Source: a virus. Taken from it: 30,200 nt of DNA. Shown here in pieces: positions 1 to 6,346 of the stretch. The first letter of the stretch is position 1; the number at the start of each line of letters is the position of its first letter. A program made the position numbers and the translations under genes. Location: positions 1 through 30,200 of the IMG/VR virus record IMGVR_UViG_3300045978_000294; one strand, 5' to 3'. The notes under the pieces were generated by a model. It had not been told where the DNA came from. It ran no database searches and was given only the letters and a program-made list of their open reading frames with translations.

Positions 1-393
1 ATCGGCCTGGGCGCCGGGGTGTATGATCGGCTGGCGGAGCTGCGCACCGAGGGCAAGATCACGGCGCGCGTGGTGGCCGTGAACGTGTCGCATGAGCCGC
101 CACAGCCACGCAAGGGCGAACCCCGGCCACGGCTGCTGCGGGATTATCTTTGGCTGGAGATGGCGCGCTGGCTCCGCGAAGAGGAACCGATCTTTCGCGT
201 GGACGACCGCGAGGCTGGCGAGGACCTGGCAGGGGAACTCGCGAGCGTGCGCTACCGGTTGGACTCGGACGGCTGTATCGTGGTGGAAGCGAAGGACGAC
301 ATGAAGAAACGCTTAGGGCACTCGCCGGATCTCGCCGATGCGCTGGGCTGTACGTTTGCGCCAGAGGCTGGACGGCGACTGCGCGCCTGGTAG
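1..393 (+). CDS. Large terminase subunit, C-terminal nuclease end (5'-truncated by window)
   Basis: The reading frame is open from base 1, so the gene begins outside the window; the GTG at 19 is only an internal codon. The visible residues start IGLGAGVYDRL and end with a segment around KDDMKKRLGHSPDLADAL. That segment matches the last conserved block of large terminases (KD-x-KKR-x-x-SPDxADAL), where an acidic residue late in the RNase-H-like nuclease helps bind metal. The protein would cut concatemeric phage DNA and, through the ATPase half lying upstream, drive it into the prohead. The portal gene follows after 9 nt, the usual TerL-portal order. The family is well supported by this motif and the context; the ATPase domain cannot be checked here. 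Confidence 0.88.
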   Translation: MGLGAGVYDRLAELRTEGKITARVVAVNVSHEPPQPRKGEPRPRLLRDYLWLEMARWLREEEPIFRVDDREAGEDLAGELASVRYRLDSDGCIVVEAKDDMKKRLGHSPDLADALGCTFAPEAGRRLRAW

Positions 394-402
394 GAGGATC
401 GC

Positions 403-1761
403 ATGGCTGACACCAACGGCCACACCCTCACCACCGACCCCGGCCTCCTGCGCCAGTTCGCGGCGGTGACCGCGCGCACCCTGCGTGACCTCTTTCCCCC
501 CTGGCAGTGGCAGCCGCAGCGCAACCTGAGCGCCATCCTGGGCTATAAGCCCGACCTCACGTACGCCGACTACAAACGCTGCTACGAGCGCCGCGACATC
601 GCACATCGCCTGATCCGTGCCTACCCGGAAGCCACCTGGAGCCAGCCGCCGACCGTGCAGGAAGACGATCAGACCGACGTGGAGACGCCGTTCGAAGCGG
701 CGTGGAACGGCCTGGTGACACGTCTGGGGGTCTATGAACGGCTCGTGCGCACGGATGTGCTCGCGAACGTCGGGCAATACAGTGTGCTCCTCATCGGTCT
801 GCGCGGGCAGGCCAACCTGGAGACGCCGGCGCAGCGGGTACGTCGTCCAGAGGATGTGCTGTTCCTGGCGCCATACAGCGAGGAGTTTGCCGAGATCGAA
901 CGTATGGAGACTGACCCCGCCTCGCCGCTCTTTGGGCGACCGGCCGTGTACAAGGTGAACTTCAGCCGCAGCGCCCAGATCGGCCAGCGCCCGCTGCCGC
1001 GTCGTGTCGGCCTGGTGCATGCCAGCCGCGTCATCCACGTGGCGGAAGACTGTCTCGATGACGAGGTGTACGGCGTGCCGCGGCTCAAGCCGGTGTTTGA
1101 CCGCCTTGATGATCTGCTGAAGGTGGCTGGAGGAAGCGCGGAGTTCTTCTGGCGGTCTGCGCAACGGTTGATCGGACTCGAAGGTCGCGATGATTATCAG
1201 TTACAACCAGGAGATGAAGAGGCCTTCAAGAAGGCGATTGAGGAATTTCAGCTCCGGCTGAAAGACTATATCCGTGTCGAAGGCGCCACGATTAAAGAAC
1301 TGAGTGGCAGTGCAGCCAGCCCGAGAGACCATTTCGATATTCTGATCGACCTGATTGCGGGGACGACCGGGATTCCCAAGCGGATTCTGACCGGGAGTGA
1401 GCGGGGGGAACTCGCGAGTACCCAGGATCAAGAGGCGTGGCTGCAGCGCATCTCCCGGCGCCAGACGACGTTTGCGGAGCACGCGATGCTGCGGGCGCTG
1501 ATTGACCGGTTGCTGGGGCTCGGGGCCTTGCCGGAGCCGGGACACCCGTATCAGGTGGTGTGGGAAAATTTGTTCGCGCTCAGTAGTGAACGCCAGGCAG
1601 AAGTGGCGCAACGGGTGGCCACAGCGCTGAGTCAATACGCCGGACCGGGCATGGCAGAAACGGTGGTGCCACCGGAGGAATTTCGCGCCACCTACCTTGG
1701 GTTGCCGCCGGAGTCCGAGTACGCCGTACCCGATATCGGCGCGGATGACGAGGACCTCTAG
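403..1761 (+). CDS. Portal protein (DUF1073-like)
   Basis: 452 aa. The ATG follows AGGAGG with normal spacing. The portal dodecamer sits at one capsid vertex, docks the terminase and becomes the DNA channel to the tail. Features fitting a DUF1073-type portal are an N-terminal segment with YERRDIAHRLI and WSQPP, a central SRVIHVAEDCLDDEVYG stretch, and a C-terminal part with GIPKRILTGSERGELAST followed by a helical segment and an acidic tail. Portals of this class are usually 430-500 aa, so the length fits. Its position between terminase and an F-type head protein supports the call. The assignment rests on recalled family pattern and order, not on an alignment. Confidence 0.85.
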   Translation: MADTNGHTLTTDPGLLRQFAAVTARTLRDLFPPWQWQPQRNLSAILGYKPDLTYADYKRCYERRDIAHRLIRAYPEATWSQPPTVQEDDQTDVETPFEAAWNGLVTRLGVYERLVRTDVLANVGQYSVLLIGLRGQANLETPAQRVRRPEDVLFLAPYSEEFAEIERMETDPASPLFGRPAVYKVNFSRSAQIGQRPLPRRVGLVHASRVIHVAEDCLDDEVYGVPRLKPVFDRLDDLLKVAGGSAEFFWRSAQRLIGLEGRDDYQLQPGDEEAFKKAIEEFQLRLKDYIRVEGATIKELSGSAASPRDHFDILIDLIAGTTGIPKRILTGSERGELASTQDQEAWLQRISRRQTTFAEHAMLRALIDRLLGLGALPEPGHPYQVVWENLFALSSERQAEVAQRVATALSQYAGPGMAETVVPPEEFRATYLGLPPESEYAVPDIGADDEDL

Positions 1762-1763
1762 CG

Positions 1764-2036
1764 ATGCGCAACGAAGACAAGGATGAAGCATTCAGCCACA
1801 AAGCGTGGCTTGTCATGCAGCAGTGGCAGGATATGATGCAGGAGTCCCCGGATGAGGCGTCAGCGATGGGCATGTTCGTTTTACTCGCCGATAGCCTGTT
1901 GCATTGGCTTGCCTTCAGAAATCAATGGAGCCACGAAACGGTCATCCTGCACTGGTACAAGGTCATTACGCCGTATATTGTTGAGACCGTGGAAGAACGT
2001 TGGAGCGAGGAAGGCGACGAGGACGAGGAGACCTAA
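1764..2036 (+). CDS. Small acidic protein of unknown function in head operon
   Basis: 90 aa, starting 2 nt after the portal stop and ending 3 nt before the next gene, so it is almost certainly translated as part of the head operon. The middle is amphipathic and rich in Trp and aromatics (WLVMQQWQDMM, LLHWLAFRNQW, LHWYKVITPYI), suggesting a small helical bundle. The C-terminus is a run of acidic residues (EERWSEEGDEDEET). No signal peptide or catalytic motif is evident. I do not recognise the family. Its place between portal and minor head protein suggests an accessory head or assembly role, which is inference only. Confidence 0.6.
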   Translation: MRNEDKDEAFSHKAWLVMQQWQDMMQESPDEASAMGMFVLLADSLLHWLAFRNQWSHETVILHWYKVITPYIVETVEERWSEEGDEDEET

Positions 2037-2039
2037 CCC

Positions 2040-2981
2040 ATGCCCCTCACCCTCACCGTGCAGGTCGCCGAGCCACCACGCTTCACCGACCGCTCATCGC
2101 GCGTGGCGAACTGGCGCCGGCTGCACGCCATTGCCGACCTGGCCTACCCGCAGCTCCGCACGCTCTGGGCAGCGGTGTTCACGGACTACAACGCGGCTCT
2201 CGACACCGACGCCATGCGCGAGGCGCTCCGGACCGGCAATCTCCTGGCTGTGGAAATGCTCATCGCCCCGGCCTGGCGTGCGGTGAGTGCGGAGGCGAGG
2301 CTGCCCCTGCAAGCGCTGCTCCGGGAGACCGTCAGCCGCAGCGCGGAAGCCGTGCTCCCCGCCACAGAAGCGCTGTTGGGCGCCGACATCGCCGTGCAGT
2401 TCGGGGTGGTCGTGCCCCAGGCGCTCACGGCCGTGGAGACCTATGCCGGGACGCAGATCGTCGAGATTGGCGAGACCACACTCCGGAACGTGCGTGACGT
2501 CATCCGCCGGGGTGTCGAGGAAGGCCGCAGCCTGACGCAGATGATGCGCGACCTTGAGGCCTTCGTGGGGCTGCCCTCGCGCCAGACGCAGGCGCTCGAG
2601 ACCTTGCGGCAACGCCTGCTCGACGCCGGGAAGACGCGCGCCCAGGCGCAGGCCGCCGTGGAGCGGGCCGCACGGCTGGCGCTCTCGCGGCGCCTGGAGG
2701 CGATTGCGAGAACGGAATCGATCGCGGCTGCCTCGATGGGCCAGCAGGGGATCTGGGAGGAAGCGCAGCGCCAGGGGACGCTCGATCCGGCGCGCTTTCG
2801 CCGCACCTGGCTGGTCACCCCGGACGACCGGCTCTGCCAGCGCATCTGTGCGCCGATCCCCGGCATGAACCCGAACGGCGTAGGCCTGCACGAGCCGTTT
2901 CAGACGCCCATAGGACCGGTCATGTTTCCGCCGGCGCATCCGCAGTGCCGCTGTGCCGTGAACGGGAGGGTGCTGGCGTGA
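2040..2981 (+). CDS. F-like minor head / head morphogenesis protein
   Basis: 313 aa. The C-terminus carries the signature of the Mu gpF / SPP1 gp7 family: an RTESIAAASMGQQ helix, then DDRLCQRICAPIPG, and finally PPAHPQCRCAVN. This Cys/His-rich end (C-x3-C, HPxCRC) is the hallmark of the domain. Proteins of this family are carried inside or at the portal of the prohead and are needed for head assembly or DNA exit. The N-terminal two thirds are helical, with no recognisable motif. The order portal, small ORF, F-like protein is typical. The stop codon overlaps the GTG start of the next gene, implying translational coupling. Confidence 0.88.
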   Translation: MPLTLTVQVAEPPRFTDRSSRVANWRRLHAIADLAYPQLRTLWAAVFTDYNAALDTDAMREALRTGNLLAVEMLIAPAWRAVSAEARLPLQALLRETVSRSAEAVLPATEALLGADIAVQFGVVVPQALTAVETYAGTQIVEIGETTLRNVRDVIRRGVEEGRSLTQMMRDLEAFVGLPSRQTQALETLRQRLLDAGKTRAQAQAAVERAARLALSRRLEAIARTESIAAASMGQQGIWEEAQRQGTLDPARFRRTWLVTPDDRLCQRICAPIPGMNPNGVGLHEPFQTPIGPVMFPPAHPQCRCAVNGRVLA

Positions 2982-4117
2982 AACTGGCGCTTATCCAGAA
3001 AATCCGCCATGGGGCCATCTGGCAGGCCATGCGCGAGCGGGGATGGACACAGCGCCAGCTCGCCGACTATCTGGGCATTCGTGAAGAGTCCTGTGGGTGC
3101 ATGCTGGCATTCAAATGGATTCCCGCCAATCCCGAAGTGCATACCAAGCTCATGGAACTCACCAACATTGCGATTGACGATCTCTTTCCCCCGGAGCTCT
3201 CTGCGCTCCTCAAAGACGTACCCACGACGCAGGAGCAACTGCGTGACGTGGAGCCCCAGCAGCTTCGGCAGGCGATCACCCGACTAGCGCTGCCGAGTGC
3301 CGAAGCGACCGCCATGGAGCATGAAGACCAGACGCGCCTGCACAGCGCCCTACATAAGGTCTTGAGCCCCAAAGAATATCGCATTGTGTCGAGTCACTTT
3401 GGGCTGGATGGACACGAGCTGACGTATGGCGAAATCGGGCAGAAGTTCGGTGTCTCTCGCGAGCGTGTGCGCCAGATCGCAGCCCAGGCGCTCCGCAAGC
3501 TCAAGCATCCACGATTCAAGACTCTGCTCGCAGAGACGCCCATCTCGCCTGTAAAGCCGGAGACCGTCACGCCATTCCTGGCACAGCCAGAGCCCGCCAA
3601 GCCCACGCCCAAGAAAGCTCCCACGCCCAAAAAGCCGATCCTGAAATTTGTGCCGTATCCGGGCTTCTTTCACGGCTATATCGGCGCGGCGACGTTGAAG
3701 CAGCTGGTTGAAACGACGAGTGGCGTGCGGCTCACGGATGGCTGCTATGTGCTCGCGGTTCCCTGGAGGATCCTGGCGATCCATGCGTCCGCGCACACAT
3801 GCTGGGAGCAGCGCAAGCGCTTTCGTCCGGATGACCAGGCACGACTCACATTCCTGTATATAGTACAAGAAGGCCACAAGATCTTTGTCAACGCCCAAAG
3901 GATGGATGCAAGTCCAGGGCCCTACCGCTTGCTCACTCCCTTCTCACGCATGGAGACGAACGAGGCAGGCCAGCCCCAGTATGTCAGCTACGGCATGGGC
4001 GACGTGATCATGGCGACTGCAGCCGAACTGCAGGCGTTTAATGATCGGCTGGAACCAGTGAGGGGGGCCCCCGCGCTGCCGGCACCGCGCGCGGCAGTGG
4101 AACAACGCTATGCCTGA
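2978..4117 (+). CDS. Chimeric regulator: HTH + sigma-70 region 4 + capsid-neighbour domain
   Basis: The GTG at 2978 overlaps the previous stop (GTGA) and follows GGGAGGG, giving 379 aa. Four parts are visible. Residues ~1-70 look like an XRE/Cro-type helix-turn-helix (MRERGWTQRQLADYLGI). Residues ~115-175 are a clear sigma-70 region-4-like HTH (LTYGEIGQKFGVSRERVRQI then LRKLKHP), the -35-binding fold. A Pro/Lys linker (PKKAPTPKKP) leads to a segment of unknown fold. Residues 314-361 share 27 of 48 identities with the 74-aa protein at 7361. No sigma region 2 is visible, so it is not a full sigma factor. It may regulate late transcription or couple it to head assembly; this is inference. Its placement inside the head operon is unusual. 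Confidence 0.75.
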   Translation: MKLALIQKIRHGAIWQAMRERGWTQRQLADYLGIREESCGCMLAFKWIPANPEVHTKLMELTNIAIDDLFPPELSALLKDVPTTQEQLRDVEPQQLRQAITRLALPSAEATAMEHEDQTRLHSALHKVLSPKEYRIVSSHFGLDGHELTYGEIGQKFGVSRERVRQIAAQALRKLKHPRFKTLLAETPISPVKPETVTPFLAQPEPAKPTPKKAPTPKKPILKFVPYPGFFHGYIGAATLKQLVETTSGVRLTDGCYVLAVPWRILAIHASAHTCWEQRKRFRPDDQARLTFLYIVQEGHKIFVNAQRMDASPGPYRLLTPFSRMETNEAGQPQYVSYGMGDVIMATAAELQAFNDRLEPVRGAPALPAPRAAVEQRYA

Positions 4118-4361
4118 CTCCCCCCTCTCTCTCCTCGCCATCCTCGAGCGCCACGGCATTACGCGCGAGGTCCTCGAATTCTGGGTGCACGTCCTGGAGA
4201 GTCGCACGAACGGCTCCGTGACATTTCATCAGAACGAGCAGGGCTATCTGACGCGGTGTGAATTGCGCCTGGTGGCTCAGGCCAGCGCCATCGATGCGCA
4301 ATCGCGCGTGACAAATGTGTTCACGTCCTCTATACTTCGCCAAAATTGTCGCCCCTCCTGA
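4110..4361 (+). CDS. Small protein of unknown function
   Basis: 83 aa. Its ATG overlaps the end of the preceding regulator gene by 8 nt, consistent with coupled translation. The N-terminal ~60 residues (ILERHGITREVLEFWVHVL and NEQGYLTRCELRLV) look like a small folded domain. The C-terminal 20 residues are encoded over a predicted promoter (4308-4336), so they may be poorly constrained. I do not recognise the family. It forms a two-gene unit with the upstream regulator and may act with it, but nothing in the sequence shows a function. Confidence 0.5.
   Translation: MPDSPLSLLAILERHGITREVLEFWVHVLESRTNGSVTFHQNEQGYLTRCELRLVAQASAIDAQSRVTNVFTSSILRQNCRPS
4308..4336 (+). promoter_or_regulatory. Predicted sigma-70-type promoter inside the head operon
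   Basis: A GTGACA box (4308-4313) lies exactly 17 nt upstream of TATACT (4331-4336). These differ from the TTGACA/TATAAT consensus by one base in each hexamer, with ideal spacing. It stands out in this GC-rich sequence and overlaps the 3' end of the 83-aa gene. Expected initiation is near 4343. The next feature downstream is an intrinsic terminator at 4396-4441, so transcripts would be about 100 nt unless termination is overridden. Confidence 0.6.
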
Positions 4362-4441
4362 GCGGAGAGGAGGAGACGCGCCTCTAGTCAGACCTAAGCG
4401 CCACTGTCCCGGCTGCGTGCTGGATGGTGGCGCTTTTTTTT
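4343..4441 (+). ncRNA. Candidate ~100-nt small RNA between promoter and terminator
   Basis: Transcription from the promoter at 4308-4336 to the terminator at 4396-4441 would make an RNA of about 99 nt. Its 5' half holds a hairpin in which CCTCCT (4354-4359) pairs perfectly with AGGAGG (4368-4373) across an 8-nt loop; the 3' half is the terminator stem. One arm is an anti-Shine-Dalgarno-like sequence and the other a Shine-Dalgarno-like sequence, so opening the hairpin could expose either. No good ORF lies within it. It could instead be the attenuated leader of the protease gene starting 12 nt after the terminator. Existence is inferred from signals only. Confidence 0.45.
4396..4441 (+). terminator. 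Intrinsic (Rho-independent) terminator
   Basis: A perfect 9-bp outer stem, AAGCGCCAC (4396-4404) with GTGGCGCTT (4427-4435), encloses a second stem, CCGGC (4409-4413) with GCTGG (4419-4423, one G-U pair). It runs straight into eight T residues (4434-4441). It lies on the plus strand in the middle of the head gene cluster, 12 nt before the protease start. Late transcripts coming from upstream must read through it, be antiterminated, or be re-initiated downstream. Confidence 0.85.
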
Positions 4442-4452
4442 GCGAGACACGC

Positions 4453-5904
4453 ATGCCACGCACGACACGGCGCCTCACCATCCAGACTGCCCTGACCGTC
4501 CCACCGGCACATCTCACCCTGAACAACCGCGAATACCTCACCGCGCCCGCTGTGCTCATTGTGGAAGGCGTATTGAACGACGCCTACATTCCCGGCAGCG
4601 AACTCGTTGCACACGACTGGAACAATGTCCCCGTCGTCATCAATCACCCGCTCGATCCGCAGGGCGTGCCCATGAGCGCACGGACTCCCGAGGTCCTCGC
4701 GCAATCAGGTGTCGGCCATCTGTATCACGCACGCCTAGGGGCAGGCCAGCGTCAGGGCCATACGGTCACCAGTTTGCAGGCCGAACTTTGGCTGGACGTC
4801 GCCCAGGTACAGACCTTGGGAGGCGAAGCAGCGCAGGCCATGACGATGCTGGAAGCGCAGACACCGCTCGAACTCTCGACGGGCTTTTACTCCTATGCCG
4901 AAGAGACGTCTGGGATCTTCTACGGGGTGCCCTATCGCGAGATTCATCATGATCTCCGCCCCGACCATCTCGCCCTCTTACCGAATGGCATCGGCGCCTG
5001 CGACTGGCAGAGCGGCTGCGGCTCGCCGCGCCTCAACCAGCAGTGCATCTGCCATCAGGAGACGCCTATGGACCATGCTCAGGCGCGCGGCTGGCGCGGC
5101 TTTGTGCACACCCTGAAAACCTTTGTGCAGCAGGAAGAGGCCGGGAGCACGTCTGGTGCACCGGCCGTCTTTGTCAACGGGTACTATGTGGGGGATGGTG
5201 CGCAGGAGCAGGTCTGTGCCCTGGCGCGGCAACTGCCGACACCACCGATCCGGACGAACCAGACCGACGCCGACACGCGCGAAGCACTCTATGGTGCGCT
5301 GGCACGCGAGATGGGGGTGGATTTCACCCCGATTTTTATCGATGCAGTCGATATGGCGAATCAGACGTTCACGTACCGGCAGGGTGAGCGCTTGATGCAG
5401 CGCTCATGGACCGTCGAGGACGGCCAGATCGTGCTCACCGACGGCGCCCAGGACGTTCAGCGCTCGACGTCGTATCTCCCTGTGACCCAACAACAGGAGG
5501 ACCCCCCTATGGCCACAGAGGCCGTCAAAGCGCGCGCCACTGCGCTCATTCAGCACACGCACACGAAGTGGCAGGAGAGTGACCGCGCTGTGCTCGAAGC
5601 GATGAGCGAAGCACAGCTCGCCTATCTCGAACCGGACGAGGCCGCACTGGCAGCACTCCAGGCGCAGGAAACCCGCAAGGCGGCGTTGATCACGGCGCTC
5701 GTCGGCAACAGTTGGTGCGTGCTGAGTGAATCGACGCTCAAGGGCATGAGTGTCGAGGACCTCGAAAAGCTCACCACCATGGGGCCACAAGAGGCGTCCT
5801 ATGCCGGGCAAGGGTTGCCGGTCACACGCACGGCCGGTGACGAGGACAGCGCCTGGCAACCGCTCTCCATCCTCACGAAAAAGGAGGTGGCCAGTGGCCG
5901 ATAA
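4453..5904 (+). CDS. Prohead protease (DUF2213-like) fused in frame to a scaffold-like region
   Basis: 483 aa from the ATG at 4453. The frame is open further upstream to 4315, but that would run through the terminator. There is no strong ribosome-binding site before 4453. The N-terminal ~200 residues resemble DUF2213 prohead proteases, with NHP (VVINHPLDPQG), ELSTGFYSYAEE, and REIHHDLRPDHLALLPNG near the end of the protease domain. Such enzymes cleave scaffold and capsid during maturation. Residues ~206-483 are of a different character: hydrophilic, with Glu/Ala/Gln-rich helices near the end, as expected of a scaffold. Two internal Met codons (206 and 353) are preceded by good Shine-Dalgarno sequences, suggesting separately made scaffold products as with lambda C/Nu3. 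Confidence 0.78.
   Translation: MPRTTRRLTIQTALTVPPAHLTLNNREYLTAPAVLIVEGVLNDAYIPGSELVAHDWNNVPVVINHPLDPQGVPMSARTPEVLAQSGVGHLYHARLGAGQRQGHTVTSLQAELWLDVAQVQTLGGEAAQAMTMLEAQTPLELSTGFYSYAEETSGIFYGVPYREIHHDLRPDHLALLPNGIGACDWQSGCGSPRLNQQCICHQETPMDHAQARGWRGFVHTLKTFVQQEEAGSTSGAPAVFVNGYYVGDGAQEQVCALARQLPTPPIRTNQTDADTREALYGALAREMGVDFTPIFIDAVDMANQTFTYRQGERLMQRSWTVEDGQIVLTDGAQDVQRSTSYLPVTQQQEDPPMATEAVKARATALIQHTHTKWQESDRAVLEAMSEAQLAYLEPDEAALAALQAQETRKAALITALVGNSWCVLSESTLKGMSVEDLEKLTTMGPQEASYAGQGLPVTRTAGDEDSAWQPLSILTKKEVASGR
5068..5904 (+). CDS. Candidate nested scaffold protein from internal in-frame start
   Basis: An in-frame ATG at 5068 (codon 206 of the protease gene) follows AGGAG (5057-5061) after 6 nt. 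The 15 bases from AGGAG through the ATG plus one (5057-5071) are identical to the start region of the ordinary gene at 25158 (25147-25161). The product would be 278 aa, beginning MDHAQARGWRGF just after the DUF2213-like domain ends. Nested protease/scaffold genes are known in lambda (C/Nu3) and several other phages. That this start is used is inference. Confidence 0.5.
   Translation: MDHAQARGWRGFVHTLKTFVQQEEAGSTSGAPAVFVNGYYVGDGAQEQVCALARQLPTPPIRTNQTDADTREALYGALAREMGVDFTPIFIDAVDMANQTFTYRQGERLMQRSWTVEDGQIVLTDGAQDVQRSTSYLPVTQQQEDPPMATEAVKARATALIQHTHTKWQESDRAVLEAMSEAQLAYLEPDEAALAALQAQETRKAALITALVGNSWCVLSESTLKGMSVEDLEKLTTMGPQEASYAGQGLPVTRTAGDEDSAWQPLSILTKKEVASGR
5509..5904 (+). CDS. Candidate second nested product (short scaffold) from internal start
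   Basis: A full AGGAGG (5495-5500) lies 8 nt before an in-frame ATG at 5509, codon 353 of the protease gene. This is as good as most real starts in the window. The product would be 131 aa, beginning MATEAVKARATALIQ, helical and rich in Ala, Glu and Gln over its first ~60 residues, which suits a scaffold core. It may be an alternative to, or made together with, the 278-aa product. Confidence 0.45.
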   Translation: MATEAVKARATALIQHTHTKWQESDRAVLEAMSEAQLAYLEPDEAALAALQAQETRKAALITALVGNSWCVLSESTLKGMSVEDLEKLTTMGPQEASYAGQGLPVTRTAGDEDSAWQPLSILTKKEVASGR

Positions 5905-6337
5905 CGACCAGATCATGCGTTGGGGTCCATGCAATCAGGCCCATGCCACCGCGCAAGCCGCGATCACGCCAGGTGATCTCGTGGAAATCATCCCAACGGC
6001 CGGCGCCGACAAGGGTAAAGTCCGTCGCCATAGCACGGCCGCGGGCCGAGCAGATCCGCTCTTTGCCGACGGCAACTGGCAATTTGGCAAGGACGCCACC
6101 AATGACTATGCGGCCGGTGATACCGTGCCGACGCTGGCCCCCGCACCAGGGGCGCGCATCTTCGCGCGCTGTGCCACGGGCGTCGCGATCACGGTGGGGA
6201 CGCCGCTCGAATCGGCAGGGAATGGGTTGCTCAGGGCGGTGACCACCGGGCCGGCCATTGCCGTGGCCCTCGAAGACGAATCCACCGTAGGCGAGCCGAC
6301 GCCGGGCCGCCTGCTTGTGCGCATCGTGGCGCAATAA
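5894..6337 (+). CDS. Capsid decoration/stabilising protein (DUF2190-like)
   Basis: 147 aa. The start is GTG at 5894, overlapping the previous stop by 11 nt and preceded by AAGGAGG; upstream in-frame codons belong to the protease region. The sequence has the pattern of small beta-rich decoration or head-fibre-like proteins: ITPGDLVEI, AAGDTVPTLAPAPGARIFA, GVAITVGTPLESAGNG, and a closing GPAIAVALEDE...GRLLVRIVAQ. Its place directly before the major capsid gene is where decoration proteins usually lie. Such proteins bind the outer face of the expanded capsid. Family identity is from general pattern and position. Confidence 0.68.
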   Translation: MADNDQIMRWGPCNQAHATAQAAITPGDLVEIIPTAGADKGKVRRHSTAAGRADPLFADGNWQFGKDATNDYAAGDTVPTLAPAPGARIFARCATGVAITVGTPLESAGNGLLRAVTTGPAIAVALEDESTVGEPTPGRLLVRIVAQ

Positions 6338-6346
6338 GGAGTCTGT

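Noticed and set aside
403-1761. Portal as an anti-CBASS (Acb1-like) defence protein
   Set aside because: Database labels for this portal family can mention Acb1, but length, motif order and position directly after terminase fit a portal and I see no reason to assign nuclease activity.
4315-4452. 46-codon N-terminal extension of the protease gene from ATG 4315
   Set aside because: It overlaps the promoter and runs through the intrinsic terminator, has no ribosome-binding site, and the family-like sequence begins after the ATG at 4453.
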